Source: Clostridiales bacterium UBA1774
GTDB taxonomy: Bacteria > Bacillota > Clostridia > Oscillospirales > Oscillospiraceae
Direction of reading: 5' to 3'
Length of the DNA: 11,672 nucleotides
NCBI GenBank assembly: GCA_002314635.1
Contig: DCGQ01000030.1
Span: 1-11,672 of the forward strand
The notes beneath the pieces were generated by a model. The model ran no database searches. It was not told the origin of the DNA and saw nothing but the letters and a program-made list of their open reading frames with translations. This document shows, one piece after another, positions 1 through 6,402 of this stretch. Each line of letters begins with the position of its first letter. Within the stretch, counting starts at the first letter, position 1. The position numbers were made by a program, and so were the translations under genes.

Positions 1-377
1 CCGTAATTTATATTGTAGGAGGTGGGCTTCTGGTTGTTTTGCAGCTGCTGATTTGCGGTATCTACAATGTAAGCGATCAGTCCGGTGATCATCTTGTCAT
101 AGTCCACCGTCGTTCCGCCGATGGTTTCCGAATCGCCCAGCCTCCGTTTCAGCATATTGCGCCGGTTTGCCATGGGAACACCCTTTGCAGCCGCTTCACC
201 GTAGGTGATGCGGCCGTTTTTGTTGCAATGGATATAGGACGGAATCCCCATCTTATTGCAGCTTGCGGGAAGCAGAGCCAGCTCCACACCGCCGCGGTGT
301 GTCCTTTCATCGATTTCCGATACATATGCCGGGAAGGAATTACAGTTACCAAGGTCCACGCCGATTACAGGCGGCAT
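1..377 (-). CDS. Hsp70/DnaK-like actin-fold ATPase, N-terminal part (runs off the left edge)
   Basis: Reading the minus strand from the ATG at 377 gives an open frame of 125 codons with no stop to the window edge. It begins MPPVIGVDLGNCNSF, which matches the phosphate-1 loop of Hsp70/actin-type ATPases (compare GIDLGTTNS in DnaK). Further on, PSYIHCNKNGRITYGEAAAKG matches the Hsp70 stretch where 'VPS...G...VG..A' leads into the lobe I helix, and KRRLGDSETI follows where DnaK has its KRLIGR-type segment. The start is supported by AGAGAGGTG about 6 nt upstream. The TT to NC change in the phosphate loop is unlike true chaperones, so this is probably a specialised Hsp70-like protein rather than DnaK. 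ParM/MreB-type actin-like proteins are the alternative. It is transcribed divergently from the SUKH-nuclease-ATPase operon, sharing a 217-nt promoter region. The substrate-binding half, if any, lies outside the window. Confidence 0.75.
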   Translation of the reverse strand, partial: MPPVIGVDLGNCNSFPAYVSEIDERTHRGGVELALLPASCNKMGIPSYIHCNKNGRITYGEAAAKGVPMANRRNMLKRRLGDSETIGGTTVDYDKMITGLIAYIVDTANQQLQNNQKPTSYNINY

Positions 378-443
378 AAGAAACACCTCTCTCTTTCTGT
401 CAAACGGATGTATAGTATCCGCATGTTACTATTTTACTTCGAT

Positions 444-472
444 ATCATATCATGTACCTGCGGGGATGTAAA
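444..472 (-). promoter_or_regulatory. Sigma-70-type promoter for the Hsp70-like gene
   Basis: On the minus strand a -35 element TTTACA (472-467) and a -10 element TATGAT (449-444) are separated by exactly 17 nt. Each matches the consensus at five of six positions. Transcription would start near 437, leaving a leader of about 60 nt before the ATG at 377. Confidence 0.55.
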
Positions 473-519
473 CATTGATTTGAAATCCGGTGGTTATTGT
501 TGGAATCGGATGTTTTCTG

Positions 520-548
520 TTGCAATCTGTCGGGAAATATCATAAAAT
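520..548 (+). promoter_or_regulatory. Sigma-70-type promoter for the SUKH-nuclease-ATPase operon
   Basis: A -35 element TTGCAA (520-525) and a -10 element TAAAAT (543-548) are separated by exactly 17 nt. Transcription would start near 555, about 40 nt before the ATG at 595. It is back to back with the promoter at 444-472, so the two operons could be co-regulated from the shared gap. No operator is obvious apart from a weak inverted repeat at 405-421. Confidence 0.55.
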
Positions 549-594
549 GACAAAATAACATTCATATTTCTGCTCGCTGTGAGGAGGTACGGCC

Positions 595-1020
595 ATGGAT
601 AACATATTGGATGTTCTGCGTGCGACCAGCAAAAAAATGATCTTTACGCGACCCGCGTCACCGGCGGAACTGACCCGGTGCGAAACGGCAATGGGACGGA
701 GTATCCCCGCGGACTACCGTGCCTTCCTGCTTCAAAGCGACGGGGGAGAGATTTTTGCGCCGGGGACGGAGCTTCTCTCCGCCCGGGAGGGGGAGCACTC
801 CCTGCAGCGCTTCAACGGGGCGGAATTTCGCTCCCGATTCTCCATGCCGGAGGATCTGCTGATCATCGGCTTTCTGAACTACGGGGATATCCTGACCATC
901 GACCGGGAAAACGGCAATGCGGTGCTCTGGAACCATGAGGAGGACCGGGAGGAAACCTACTGGGAGGATCTCCGCACCTTTCTGGAGGATCAGATCCGCT
1001 GCTTTACGGAGGAAAACTGA
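595..1020 (+). CDS. SMI1/KNR4 (SUKH) family protein, probable immunity protein
   Basis: This 141-residue protein has the usual size of a single SUKH domain. Visible signatures are the N-terminal 'SPAELTRCETAMGRSIPADYRAFLLQSDGG' region (residues 22-51), matching the family pattern 'E..lg..LP.dy..fl...nGG', and the later 'GDILTIDRENGNAVLW' strand pair near residues 102-117. There is no signal peptide or membrane segment, so it is cytoplasmic. Bacterial SUKH proteins are best known as immunity proteins of polymorphic nuclease toxins, which fits the HNH nuclease gene that follows. The start has GAGGAGGT at 581-588 with a 6-nt spacer. The stop codon shares its last base with the ATG of the nuclease gene, so the two are probably translationally coupled. 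Having the immunity gene before the toxin is the reverse of the usual order. Family is confident; the immunity role is inferred from context. Confidence 0.85.
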   Translation: MDNILDVLRATSKKMIFTRPASPAELTRCETAMGRSIPADYRAFLLQSDGGEIFAPGTELLSAREGEHSLQRFNGAEFRSRFSMPEDLLIIGFLNYGDILTIDRENGNAVLWNHEEDREETYWEDLRTFLEDQIRCFTEEN

Positions 1021-1619
1021 TGGCAGAACGAACCGTCAGAACCCCGGAGGAAAAAAGGGAACTGGTAAATGCCAGACAGCGGGGCGTTCATCGGGCCTGG
1101 GAGCGGGAAAAGCATTATGTTGAGCAGGGCCGCGGTACCCGAGACTGGACGCCGGAGCAGCAGGAACAGATTCTACACGGTTCCGGGCGGGCAGAGGGAT
1201 ATCACGGGCACCATATGAAAAGCTGCTCCCTTTACCCGAAATACGCGGACGACCCTGACAACATCCAGTTTCTCAGCTATGATGAGCACCTGAATGGGGC
1301 GCACAAATCCGACTATCATAACCGGACCAACGGGTACTATGACCCGGAGACCGGCGTCATGCACGATTTCGGCAGGCGAAAGCCTGAGGCAGTGGAGGCA
1401 AAATCCCTTTCCCGGCCGCTGGAGCAGCAGCGGGAGGCGGAAAGCCGCAGCAGTGCTTTCGCACAGGACGCGGAGAATGCGGGAAAGCGGGAATCCAACG
1501 CCCGTTCGGAGGGCTCCGGCTTTCAGCGGGATCAGGAATCGCCCCGTAATACATCTCAGACAAGGCAGAATTCCACACATTCGGAGCATCAGGAAAGCAA
1601 AGGAGGGATCCGGCGATGA
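1020..1619 (+). CDS. HNH/Endo VII superfamily nuclease with GHH signature (putative toxin)
   Basis: The 199-residue protein carries a compact HNH/Endo VII-type nuclease at about residues 42-115. The motif GYHGHHMKS places the metal/catalytic histidines at H64-H65, followed by N81 in DPDNIQFL and histidines H90 and H95 in DEHLNGAH, then TNGYYDPETG. This is the GHH-type arrangement found in polymorphic toxins. The roughly 40 residues before it are charged and helical; there is no LXG, WXG100, RHS or signal-peptide module for delivery. Residues about 121-199 are a hydrophilic tail rich in E, R, S and Q, ending GGIRR, probably disordered. It starts on the A of the SUKH stop codon, with GGAGGA at 1008-1013, and its stop overlaps the ATPase start by 4 nt (ATGA). 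Direct coupling to a VirD4-like ATPase suggests the nuclease is a substrate or partner of that motor. A homing or phage-type HNH is less likely given the SUKH neighbour. Confidence 0.8.
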   Translation: MAERTVRTPEEKRELVNARQRGVHRAWEREKHYVEQGRGTRDWTPEQQEQILHGSGRAEGYHGHHMKSCSLYPKYADDPDNIQFLSYDEHLNGAHKSDYHNRTNGYYDPETGVMHDFGRRKPEAVEAKSLSRPLEQQREAESRSSAFAQDAENAGKRESNARSEGSGFQRDQESPRNTSQTRQNSTHSEHQESKGGIRR

Positions 1620-2917
1620 CGCCGAAAAGCGAAATTATGTTTGGCAGCAAGGCTGCCGATAACCAGACTGTGAATCTGAAGGAGGATGACCTTCGAATCC
1701 AAAACGAAGAACGACGCTGGTTTTCCCTGCGGCGGGCCGATTTGTCCACCGGCCTTCTGTGTATCGGCGGAACCGGCAGCGGCAAGACCAACGCCATCCG
1801 GCTGTTGATGCACCAGCTGAAGCGGGGCATGAAGCCGCAGGATGTGATGATCGTGTTCGACACCAAGGGCGATTTTTACCGGGATTTCTTCCGGAGCGGT
1901 ACGGACTGTGTGCTTGCGGCGGAGGAGAGCGGCTGGCAAAACTGCATGAACTGGAACATCTTTCAGGAGCTGGCGACAGACGGCACTGTGGAACAGCAGA
2001 ATATGACGGCGCGGGAAATGGCGCGAAGCCTGTTCCATCCCTATGAGTCCGCGCAGCAGCCGTTTTTCACCAATGCGGCAAGGGGCATTTTTACAGGCTA
2101 TCTGCAGACCATGCTCCGGATCTCCCGGGAGAACTCCGGTTTTCGGCAAAATCTGTATAACGAAAATCTGGCGGATTATTTCGGTAATATCACCACAGAA
2201 AATCTGGAGAATCTGGCCTCCGAACCGGGCATGGGTTTTATCCGTTCCTATTTGGGGGACGGGGAGAACGATCAGGCGCAGGGCGTGCTGTCGGAGCTGC
2301 AGGTCATGGTGCAGGACTGCTTTTTCGGTGCTTTCAGCCGGAAGGGCAACTTCTCGGTGCGGGACTTTGTCCGTTCCGCCGGGGGAAAAACCTTGTTTGT
2401 GGAATACAGTCCCGCCATCGGAGACGTTCTGTCTCCGGTCTACAGTCTGCTCATCGACATGGCGCTGAAGGAGGCGCTGAGCAGAGCGGAGGATCAGGCG
2501 GGCAATGTGTATATCGTACTGGATGAGCTGAAGCTGCTGCCCCATATCCGGCATCTGGACGATGCGGTGAACTTCGGACGCAGCAAGGGCATTCACGTGA
2601 TCGCCTCCCTGCAGGCGATCTCCCAGCTGTACGATGTATACGGGGAGCATAAAGCGCAGTCCACCATCGCGGGTTTTGGCTCGCTGCTGGCGTTCCGCCC
2701 CAACGATGCGCGGACGCGGGAATTCGTCAGCGAGTTCTTCGGAAAGTGTATGACGGTGGACACGGTCTTTCAGAATATGACCCCGGTTTCCGAGCGGCGC
2801 AGCGGCTTCTGCGTGGAGGATTGGGAATTGCGGCAGATGTCTGCGGGCAGCGCCTTTGTCAGCATCATCGGCCGCCAGCCGTATTTCTACAGCTTTCCGA
2901 TGTACGTGAAAGGATAG
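1616..2917 (+). CDS. VirD4/TraD/TraG-like P-loop ATPase (type IV coupling-protein type)
   Basis: The 433-residue soluble protein has a complete ATPase core. Walker A is GGTGSGKTN at residues 51-59 (K57). It is followed by VMIVFDTKGDFYRDFF (77-92), the conserved 'D.KG.' strand of the VirD4/HerA/FtsK clade. Walker B is VYIVLDELKLLP (298-309; D303, E304), and the sensor-like ASLQAISQL lies at 330-338 in the position of the TraD 'Q...QL' motif. The C-terminal ELRQMSAGSAFVSI (404-417) resembles the 'L..G..iv' ending of TraD/TraG proteins. There is no N-terminal membrane anchor, unlike classical VirD4, so docking would need a partner such as the membrane protein two genes downstream. AGGAGG at 1601-1606 supports the start, which overlaps the nuclease stop. 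A HerA-like defence ATPase is the main alternative. No relaxase or other conjugation gene is in view, so plain conjugation is not supported. Confidence 0.82.
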   Translation: MTPKSEIMFGSKAADNQTVNLKEDDLRIQNEERRWFSLRRADLSTGLLCIGGTGSGKTNAIRLLMHQLKRGMKPQDVMIVFDTKGDFYRDFFRSGTDCVLAAEESGWQNCMNWNIFQELATDGTVEQQNMTAREMARSLFHPYESAQQPFFTNAARGIFTGYLQTMLRISRENSGFRQNLYNENLADYFGNITTENLENLASEPGMGFIRSYLGDGENDQAQGVLSELQVMVQDCFFGAFSRKGNFSVRDFVRSAGGKTLFVEYSPAIGDVLSPVYSLLIDMALKEALSRAEDQAGNVYIVLDELKLLPHIRHLDDAVNFGRSKGIHVIASLQAISQLYDVYGEHKAQSTIAGFGSLLAFRPNDARTREFVSEFFGKCMTVDTVFQNMTPVSERRSGFCVEDWELRQMSAGSAFVSIIGRQPYFYSFPMYVKG

Positions 2918-2924
2918 GGTGACT

Positions 2925-4067
2925 ATGGCACATCGAGAACTATCCCCGACAGAGGCACTGAACCGGGTCAATGACAGGGAAACGGGCCTGCTTGTCCGTT
3001 CGGTCATCTCCGGCGGAACGCAGCGTTCCCGCAATGCGGCGCTGTGGGAGCTGCTGCGGCACAGCATCGACGGCAGCATTCCTGTTTTCATCCTCCACGC
3101 AGGCAATACGGCGCTGCAGCGAGTGCTGATGCATGGCGGCAGCGGCAATGTTTACCTGCCTCGCAGCGGACAGAACAGCGAGCTGCTGTTTTTCTCTGGT
3201 CTGAACGAGGATGATATTGCGCTGATCCTGAATGGTGCGGCACAATGGTATTTCGGCAGGAATGCCCAGATGCTGGGTGCTGTGAAGTGCGGGTGTCAGC
3301 TGCTGGAGGCAGTGGGGGAAACGCCGTCACTGTGGAGACTGGCGCATTTCCCGTGGGAATCTTCAAATGACTTTCTCGAGCGGCATAAGGGAAGTGTGAA
3401 TGTTACGGATGCAATGAAGACGATTGCCGCCGAGTCTGCCGGTTTTAAGGATGCAAGCGTTTTTTTCAAAAATCTGAAAAGTCTCCTTCCGCCGGAACCC
3501 CATTCCGGCATTGGGCTGCAGGGAGTATTGGATAACGGCGGCATTGTCTGTCTGGATGTGGGGAGCGAGTCCAATCTGCTGATGGCGGAGGTCATGCTTT
3601 CTCTCCTGAACAGAATAAAGCAGGCGGGATACCCGTTCCTGCTGGTGGTGGATACCCTTCCGTTTCGGAAGGACAGTCTGTTGAAGGAACTGACAGGGAG
3701 CAGGGACAGCCGGAATCCGACCATCTATCTGTCGCCGAATGTGTTCGGCACCGGACTTTCGGCGGAGGAACTGAAACCGATATTGAAGTACCCCGCCAAT
3801 CTGATTTTGTTTCACCATCCGCAGAATGACGCGGCGGACTGGTCGAAATTTTTCGAGGATGTGACTTATTTCCGGGAGGATGTGACCGTGGGAGAAACCC
3901 GCGAGCGTTTCGGACTCAAAGGCAGCACCAACCGCAGCACCACCCGGACGGAGGCGACCCATCGCTTTTTGGATTCGAGAGAGCTGACGGGATTGCCAAA
4001 CGGCGTGGCGCTGGTGTTTCCTCACAAGGAGACGAACCCCACACCGATCCGCTTTACCGATACCTGA
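2925..4067 (+). CDS. Degenerate VirD4-like ATPase paralogue (predicted pseudo-ATPase)
   Basis: This 380-residue protein (ATG at 2925; a GTG at 2919 would add two residues) lacks an intact P-loop but follows the layout of the preceding ATPase. TGLLVRSVISGGTQRSRN (20-37) aligns without gaps to STGLLCIGGTGSGKTN, with the Walker A lysine replaced by arginine and the following threonine by asparagine. SIPVFILHAGN (51-61) sits where the partner has DVMIVFDTKGD. NGGIVCLDVGSESNLLMAEV (204-223) matches GGKTLFVEYSPAIGDVLSPV. FLLVVDTLPF (238-247) is a Walker B strand with Thr in place of the catalytic Glu. SRELTGLPNGVALVF (351-365) matches the C-terminal end of the partner. It should therefore bind or hydrolyse ATP poorly and act structurally, perhaps in a mixed ring with the active ATPase. 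The stop of the ATPase is 7 nt upstream, and AGGA lies at 2911-2914. The homology is my own alignment by eye. Confidence 0.7.
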   Translation: MAHRELSPTEALNRVNDRETGLLVRSVISGGTQRSRNAALWELLRHSIDGSIPVFILHAGNTALQRVLMHGGSGNVYLPRSGQNSELLFFSGLNEDDIALILNGAAQWYFGRNAQMLGAVKCGCQLLEAVGETPSLWRLAHFPWESSNDFLERHKGSVNVTDAMKTIAAESAGFKDASVFFKNLKSLLPPEPHSGIGLQGVLDNGGIVCLDVGSESNLLMAEVMLSLLNRIKQAGYPFLLVVDTLPFRKDSLLKELTGSRDSRNPTIYLSPNVFGTGLSAEELKPILKYPANLILFHHPQNDAADWSKFFEDVTYFREDVTVGETRERFGLKGSTNRSTTRTEATHRFLDSRELTGLPNGVALVFPHKETNPTPIRFTDT

Positions 4068-4079
4068 GGAGGCTGCAGG

Positions 4080-4640
4080 ATGGACAGAAGATTTCGAAAA
4101 CTGCTGATTTCCGGCATCGTCGGCATTGCATTGGGAATCGCTGCCACTTGCAGCGGGTATACGGTACATGCCCTTTGGGCCGTGCCGATCTATGTGATCG
4201 GTATGATTTACGGCATTGGCTCCGTGCTGCCCGCACTGGGCCGCTTTGCGGCCTCGATGATGAGGGGAACCTTCAATTCCGTACTGTTCCGGCGGGCGCT
4301 GCTGGCAGTTTTTCTCCTGCTGCTTCTGCCGGTGGGCATTGCGTTTCTGTTGGCAGTGGGCTGGATCATCGGCATTGTGCGGATGATCACGGAGGTGAGC
4401 ACTGCCGCCCGGGATGCTGACAGACAGCGGTTCAGAACGCCGCGGAGGGTCGGCCGTCCGCAGGGTGACAATCCTTTTTCCGAACCGGCGGGAAGAACCG
4501 ATGACCGGTCTGCGGAAAACCGGCCGCAGCGGAATCTTTTTGACAATCAGCGGGAGGAAAATCCCTACGTGATTCGTCCGGATTCCCGTACCGGGACACA
4601 GTGGACCGAGCCGCCGGAGGATGATAACCCGTTTCGGTAA
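4080..4640 (+). CDS. Small membrane protein with NPF/NPY-repeat cytoplasmic tail
   Basis: I do not recognise a family. The 186-residue protein has hydrophobic segments at about residues 8-27, 31-52 and 72-100; the last could be one long or two short helices. The N-terminus (MDRRFRK) and the segment after the membrane part (RRALLAV, RMITEVSTAARDADRQRFR) are basic. Residues 105-186 are a hydrophilic tail containing DNPF (130-133), ENPY (160-163) and DDNPFR at the very end (181-186). These recurring motifs look like short docking motifs. GAGGAGG (4066-4072) overlaps the stop of the pseudo-ATPase and lies 7 nt before the ATG, so this gene belongs to the tight block. Because both ATPases lack membrane segments, this protein is a good candidate for anchoring them, as the N-terminal helices of VirD4 normally do; that role is inference. 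Confidence 0.72.
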   Translation: MDRRFRKLLISGIVGIALGIAATCSGYTVHALWAVPIYVIGMIYGIGSVLPALGRFAASMMRGTFNSVLFRRALLAVFLLLLLPVGIAFLLAVGWIIGIVRMITEVSTAARDADRQRFRTPRRVGRPQGDNPFSEPAGRTDDRSAENRPQRNLFDNQREENPYVIRPDSRTGTQWTEPPEDDNPFR

Positions 4641-4689
4641 AAAAACGAATCGGGAGACTTCGCAGACTGAATGAAAGGAAATACAGAAT

Positions 4690-5235
4690 ATGGATAATAC
4701 AAATAATGGCAAGCGCAATTGCTCGCTCTGCAAAAGAACGGTACCCGATGACGCCCGATTCTGCCCCTATTGCGGTATGGTCCTGCAGGATCGCCGCAGT
4801 GTGCCGGTTTCCGCCGATGCTGCGGGAACCGGGAATGTACCGGCAGAACAGACATACCCCCGCATCCACGCCGTTTCCCGGTGCCGCGTCTGTTTTGCGG
4901 ATATCCCGGGAGATGCGGCAAGCTGCCCTGCCTGCGGTACCCCTCGGCAGACGGACGCCGATGCACTTGTGAAGCATATTCAACAACAAATAAATCATAT
5001 TCAACAACAAAGCTTATCAAACAACCAAAAGCCTATTCAACAACACAAAGCTGCCATGATGGTATATGCGCCGCGCGAATTCATGGGAAACAGACGGCCC
5101 AGCGGGGGCATCCATGTCAGCAGACCGGAAGCGGAGAAAACGCCGCGGATCTGTCCGGTCTGCCACGCAGAGGTGAGCGGGGATGCGGATCACTGCCCGG
5201 TCTGCCTTGCCGCGCTGCCGGTACGGAAACCGTGA
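4690..5235 (+). CDS. Triple zinc-ribbon protein with Gln/Asn-rich linker
   Basis: The 181-residue protein contains three CxxC-x10-CxxC zinc ribbons: C11/C14/C25/C28, C65/C68/C79/C82 and C155/C158/C169/C172. The first is the common zinc-ribbon form (CSLC...RFCPYCG), and the other two are close variants of it. The first two are joined by a Pro/Ala-rich stretch. Between the second and third lies a Gln/Asn-rich segment (about residues 96-119) with the repeated words HIQQQ, HIQQQ and PIQQH, encoded by an unusually AT-rich stretch. There is no membrane segment, signal peptide or catalytic motif; ribbons of this type usually act as adaptors for protein or nucleic-acid binding. AAAGGA at 4674-4679 lies 10 nt before the ATG, and the gene follows the membrane protein after 49 nt. 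A specific function cannot be given. Confidence 0.8.
   Translation: MDNTNNGKRNCSLCKRTVPDDARFCPYCGMVLQDRRSVPVSADAAGTGNVPAEQTYPRIHAVSRCRVCFADIPGDAASCPACGTPRQTDADALVKHIQQQINHIQQQSLSNNQKPIQQHKAAMMVYAPREFMGNRRPSGGIHVSRPEAEKTPRICPVCHAEVSGDADHCPVCLAALPVRKP
4975..5049 (+). repeat. Short AT-rich direct repeats inside the zinc-ribbon gene
   Basis: The 16-nt unit CATATTCAACAACAAA occurs perfectly at 4975-4990 and 4996-5011 (period 21 nt, in frame), with a degenerate copy at 5034-5049. It encodes the HIQQQ/PIQQH linker and is strikingly AT-rich in a GC-rich gene. This suggests recent expansion by slippage or insertion of foreign sequence. Confidence 0.75.
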
Positions 5236-5283
5236 TCTCACCGATACGGCTGTATTGTGGACAGAAATATGAGGTGAAACACG

Positions 5284-6324
5284 ATGACGCAGGATGATTA
5301 CCGCTATGCGCTGCAAAGCTGTGTTTGGGAGATCACGCTGGCCTGTTCCTTCTCCTGCAAATACTGCGGATCAAAGGCCGGAGCGGCTCGCAGAAACGAG
5401 CTGACGACGGAGGAATGTCTCTCCGTGGCGAAACAGCTTGCCGATATGGGCTGCCGTCGGGTGTCCTTGATCGGCGGAGAAGTATTTCTGCGGAAGGACT
5501 GGGCTGTAATCGCAAAGACGCTGACAGAGCGGAATGTTAAGGTTCCCATTATTACAAATGGATTTTTGTTATCGGAAAACCTGATCCGGCTGATTCGGGA
5601 GACCGGCATTGAATCCGTTGCCGTCTCGCTGGACGGGCCGCCGGAAATCCATGACAGCTTCCGGCAGCAGGGAAGCTTTGCGCGTGCAATGCAGGCGATC
5701 CGGGTTCTGACGGAGAATGACATCCCGGTCTCCGTGATCAGCACCCTGCACAGCGGGAATGTTTCGCATTTGGAGGAAATGTACGGGATCCTGAGCCAGA
5801 CAGGGATTTTTGCGTGGCAGCTGCAGGCCTGCTCCCCGATGGGCAACGCGGTGGATTCTGCTGTCTCCACCGGGATCGACTTTGAAACCGTTATCCGATT
5901 TGTGGAACGGCATTTGTCCGAGTCACCCATCTCCGTCTGTATCGCGGACAATATCGGCTATTATGTGGGGAATGAAGGCGATCTGCGGGGATCACCGGAC
6001 AGGAACGCTGTGTTTTACGGCTGTAGTGCAGGTCTTTCCGGTATCGGGATCGACAGTGTAGGCAATGTACGCGGCTGTGAATCCATGTATGACGATCGGT
6101 TTATCGAAGGAAATCTGCGGGAGAAATCTTTGCGGGAGATCTGGAACGATCCCAACGCCTTCGCATACAACCGGCAGTTCACGGTGGATATGCTGCAGGG
6201 AAAATGCCGGGAATGCGAACATGGGTCAAAATGCGCCGGCGGCTGCAGATCCTACAATTACTTCTCAAGCGGGAAGCTGTACGAGTCTTTGCGATGTGCG
6301 AGAAGGGGCGCGCCGAATCAATAA
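5284..6324 (+). CDS. Radical SAM/SPASM domain protein (peptide or protein maturase type)
   Basis: The 346-residue protein has the radical SAM cluster motif C21-x3-C25-x2-C28 (CSFSCKYC), a GGE motif at 64-66 (GGEVF, where GGEPF is usual), and VSLDGP at 114-119, all typical of the SAM-binding TIM barrel. The C-terminus shows a complete SPASM set for two extra iron-sulphur clusters: C247, then G260-x4-C265, then C308-x2-C311-x5-C317-x3-C321, and a final C338. The family modifies peptides or proteins (PqqE, anaerobic sulfatase maturases, sactipeptide and other RiPP enzymes). No short precursor-peptide ORF is visible next to it, and no sulfatase. The cysteine-rich zinc-ribbon and RCC1-like proteins on either side are possible but unproven targets. 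GAGGTGA (5271-5277) lies 6 nt before the start. Family is certain; the substrate is unknown. Confidence 0.93.
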   Translation: MTQDDYRYALQSCVWEITLACSFSCKYCGSKAGAARRNELTTEECLSVAKQLADMGCRRVSLIGGEVFLRKDWAVIAKTLTERNVKVPIITNGFLLSENLIRLIRETGIESVAVSLDGPPEIHDSFRQQGSFARAMQAIRVLTENDIPVSVISTLHSGNVSHLEEMYGILSQTGIFAWQLQACSPMGNAVDSAVSTGIDFETVIRFVERHLSESPISVCIADNIGYYVGNEGDLRGSPDRNAVFYGCSAGLSGIGIDSVGNVRGCESMYDDRFIEGNLREKSLREIWNDPNAFAYNRQFTVDMLQGKCRECEHGSKCAGGCRSYNYFSSGKLYESLRCARRGAPNQ

Positions 6325-6402
6325 CCTGGCGGGGAAGGAACACGCATGAGGCGTTCACGCGGTTCCGGATGTGCAGACGAGGCTAAAAGGAGAATACAGA
6401 AA

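Noticed and set aside
405..421. Inverted repeat CGGAT-7nt-ATCCG in the leader of the Hsp70-like gene, possible operator or hairpin
   Set aside because: Arms are only 5 bp with a 7-nt centre; this is expected by chance and has no second copy.
39..545. 168-codon plus-strand open frame at the left end
   Set aside because: It is antisense to the Hsp70-like gene, runs across both promoters, and its product has no family features.
1589..3148. 519-codon minus-strand open frame
   Set aside because: Antisense shadow of the VirD4-like ATPase; the product is His/Arg/Pro-rich without domains, as expected from reversed GC-rich codons.
1616..4640. Conjugative transfer module
   Set aside because: Only the coupling-type ATPase is present; no relaxase, VirB4, pilus or oriT-like genes can be seen. 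Sequence to the left could change this.
4975..5049. CRISPR array
   Set aside because: Repeats are 16 nt with 5-nt spacing, in frame within a coding gene, and only two are perfect.
6346..6402. Upstream ATG extending the RCC1-like protein by 19 residues, or a short precursor peptide for the SPASM enzyme
   Set aside because: The added residues are Arg-rich and unlike a precursor with a cleavable core, and the frame has no stop before the RCC1-like gene. The ATG at 6403 has the better ribosome binding site.
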